The translations under genes were made by a program, and so were the position numbers. From the NCBI GenBank assembly GCA_020054355.1, contig JAGVLI010001023.1:1-5141 (forward strand): 5,141 nt of DNA. The letters are read 5' to 3'. Positions 4,473 through 5,141 of this stretch are shown here, piece by piece; the first letter of the stretch is position 1; each line of letters begins with the position of its first letter. Origin of the DNA: Planctomycetales bacterium. Lineage in GTDB: Bacteria; Planctomycetota; Planctomycetia; Gemmatales; Gemmataceae. Below the pieces are notes generated by a model. The model had not been told where the DNA came from and did no database searches. It saw only the letters and a list, made by a program, of their open reading frames with translations.

Positions 4473-5141
4473 GCCGCGACAGCAGCCGGCTCACCGCCAC
4501 CGCCGCCAGCAGCAGGCCGCCGGACAGGTAGAAGGCGTAGTCGAAGCTGCCGGTCGCGTCCTTGATGTAGCCCGCCAGCTGCGGCACGAAGAAGGCGATG
4601 CCCCAGCCCAGGAACACCAGGCCGTAGTTGAAGCCCAGGTTCTTCGAGCCGAAATAGTCCGCCGTGAAGGCGGGCATCAGCGCCAGCCCGCCGCCGTATT
4701 GCCAGTAGGCCACGCCCACGAACAGGAAGAGCAGCAGGACATTGCCCGTGGCCACGATCGTCGGCGTCAGCAGCAGGCAGCCGGCCGAAACCAGGCTGTT
4801 GACGAGGTAGGCGTTGGCCCGGCCGATCTGGTCGGAATACAGCCCGGTGCCGATGCGCCCGAAGGCATTCACGAAGCCGCCGAACGAGGCCAGCAGCCAG
4901 GCGAAGGCCGCGAAGAATTCCGACGTGGCCGTCTGCTTCAGCATCGGCGTGGCGTTGGCGATTACCAGCAACCCAGACTGCGCCGAGCCGATGAAGAGAA
5001 ACACCAGGCCGTAAAATTGCCAGGTCTTCAGCATCGCGGCCGGGGACCAATCACTGCTCGTCATGGCTTTCTGACTGGCCGCGGTTGACGGCGGCGCGGG
5101 CGGCGTGTAGCCCGCGGGCGGCCAGGCCAGCAGCTGCCCCG
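4459..5141 (-). CDS. MFS transporter, oxalate/formate antiporter (OFA) family, C-terminal half
   Basis: The reading frame runs off the right edge, so the N-terminal half lies outside the window. Although an internal ATG exists at 5062-5064, the frame stays open beyond it and encodes a linker, LAWPPAGYTPPAPPS, typical of the loop between helices 6 and 7 of OFA-family transporters, so the internal ATG is not the start. Counting from that ATG, six membrane segments follow: about 15-37, 50-69, 83-103, 106-127, 143-165 and 176-195. The loop NAFGRIGTGLYSDQIGR (66-82) is the repeated MFS motif between helices 8 and 9. The helix 11 region, NLGFNYGLVFLGWG, matches the family style. In Oxalobacter OxlT a helix-11 lysine (Lys355) binds oxalate; here the apparently equivalent position is Trp154, so the substrate is probably another small carboxylate. 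The gene converges on the upstream cassette. Confidence 0.88.
   Translation of the reverse strand, partial: GQLLAWPPAGYTPPAPPSTAASQKAMTSSDWSPAAMLKTWQFYGLVFLFIGSAQSGLLVIANATPMLKQTATSEFFAAFAWLLASFGGFVNAFGRIGTGLYSDQIGRANAYLVNSLVSAGCLLLTPTIVATGNVLLLFLFVGVAYWQYGGGLALMPAFTADYFGSKNLGFNYGLVFLGWGIAFFVPQLAGYIKDATGSFDYAFYLSGGLLLAAVAVSRLLSRPEEV

Noticed and set aside
4406..5050. Long alternative frame on the minus strand over the transporter
   Set aside because: It is arginine-, glycine- and alanine-rich without domains, and it shadows the transporter frame, which has six membrane helices and family motifs.
4351..5088. Long forward frame antisense to the transporter
   Set aside because: Its product is full of Gln, Arg and His repeats typical of the reverse strand of a GC-rich membrane-protein gene, and it has no recognisable domain.

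Overview
The window looks like a GC-rich bacterial chromosome segment. It carries nine protein-coding genes, one broken gene copy, and no visible tRNA, rRNA, CRISPR array or transposase. The mixture of a short SpsI-type nucleotidyltransferase, a DUF29 protein, small Sec-exported proteins and several obscure families in short cassettes suggests an environmental bacterium with a large genome, perhaps a planctomycete. That is a weak inference from protein style, because no marker gene is present.

Layout. Positions 92-820 (+) encode a sugar-1-phosphate nucleotidyltransferase of the short RmlA/SpsI type. A tight two-gene unit follows: a HEPN-domain protein (837-1253) and a small protein with a BolA-like sequence pattern (1255-1578), separated by one base. 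Next come a small exported beta-rich protein (1609-2058), a DUF29 protein (2090-2533), and a second copy of the last ~95 bp of the exported-protein gene (2538-2634), so the DUF29 gene lies between two direct repeats. A second compact cassette follows: a probable papain-fold (NlpC/P60/CHAP-like) protein (2764-3264), a protein of unknown function whose start overlaps it by ATGA (3261-3884), and a beta-sandwich-like protein resembling DUF6941 proteins (3889-4350). At the right edge, facing the other way, is the C-terminal half of an MFS transporter of the oxalate/formate antiporter (OFA) family (4459 to beyond 5141, minus strand).

How it fits together. All genes from 92 to 4350 point the same way, with gaps of 1-31 bp up to 2533, so read-through transcription is possible. 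Functionally the window reads as a set of small modules. The core-like, very GC-rich genes at each end (nucleotidyltransferase and transporter) bracket a middle of lower GC made of accessory genes. The best candidates for something undescribed are the HEPN plus BolA-like pair, which has the layout of a toxin-antitoxin or RNase-regulator module, and the three-gene papain-fold cassette. Neither function is proven by sequence. The duplicated gene tail around the DUF29 gene is the clearest trace of local rearrangement.
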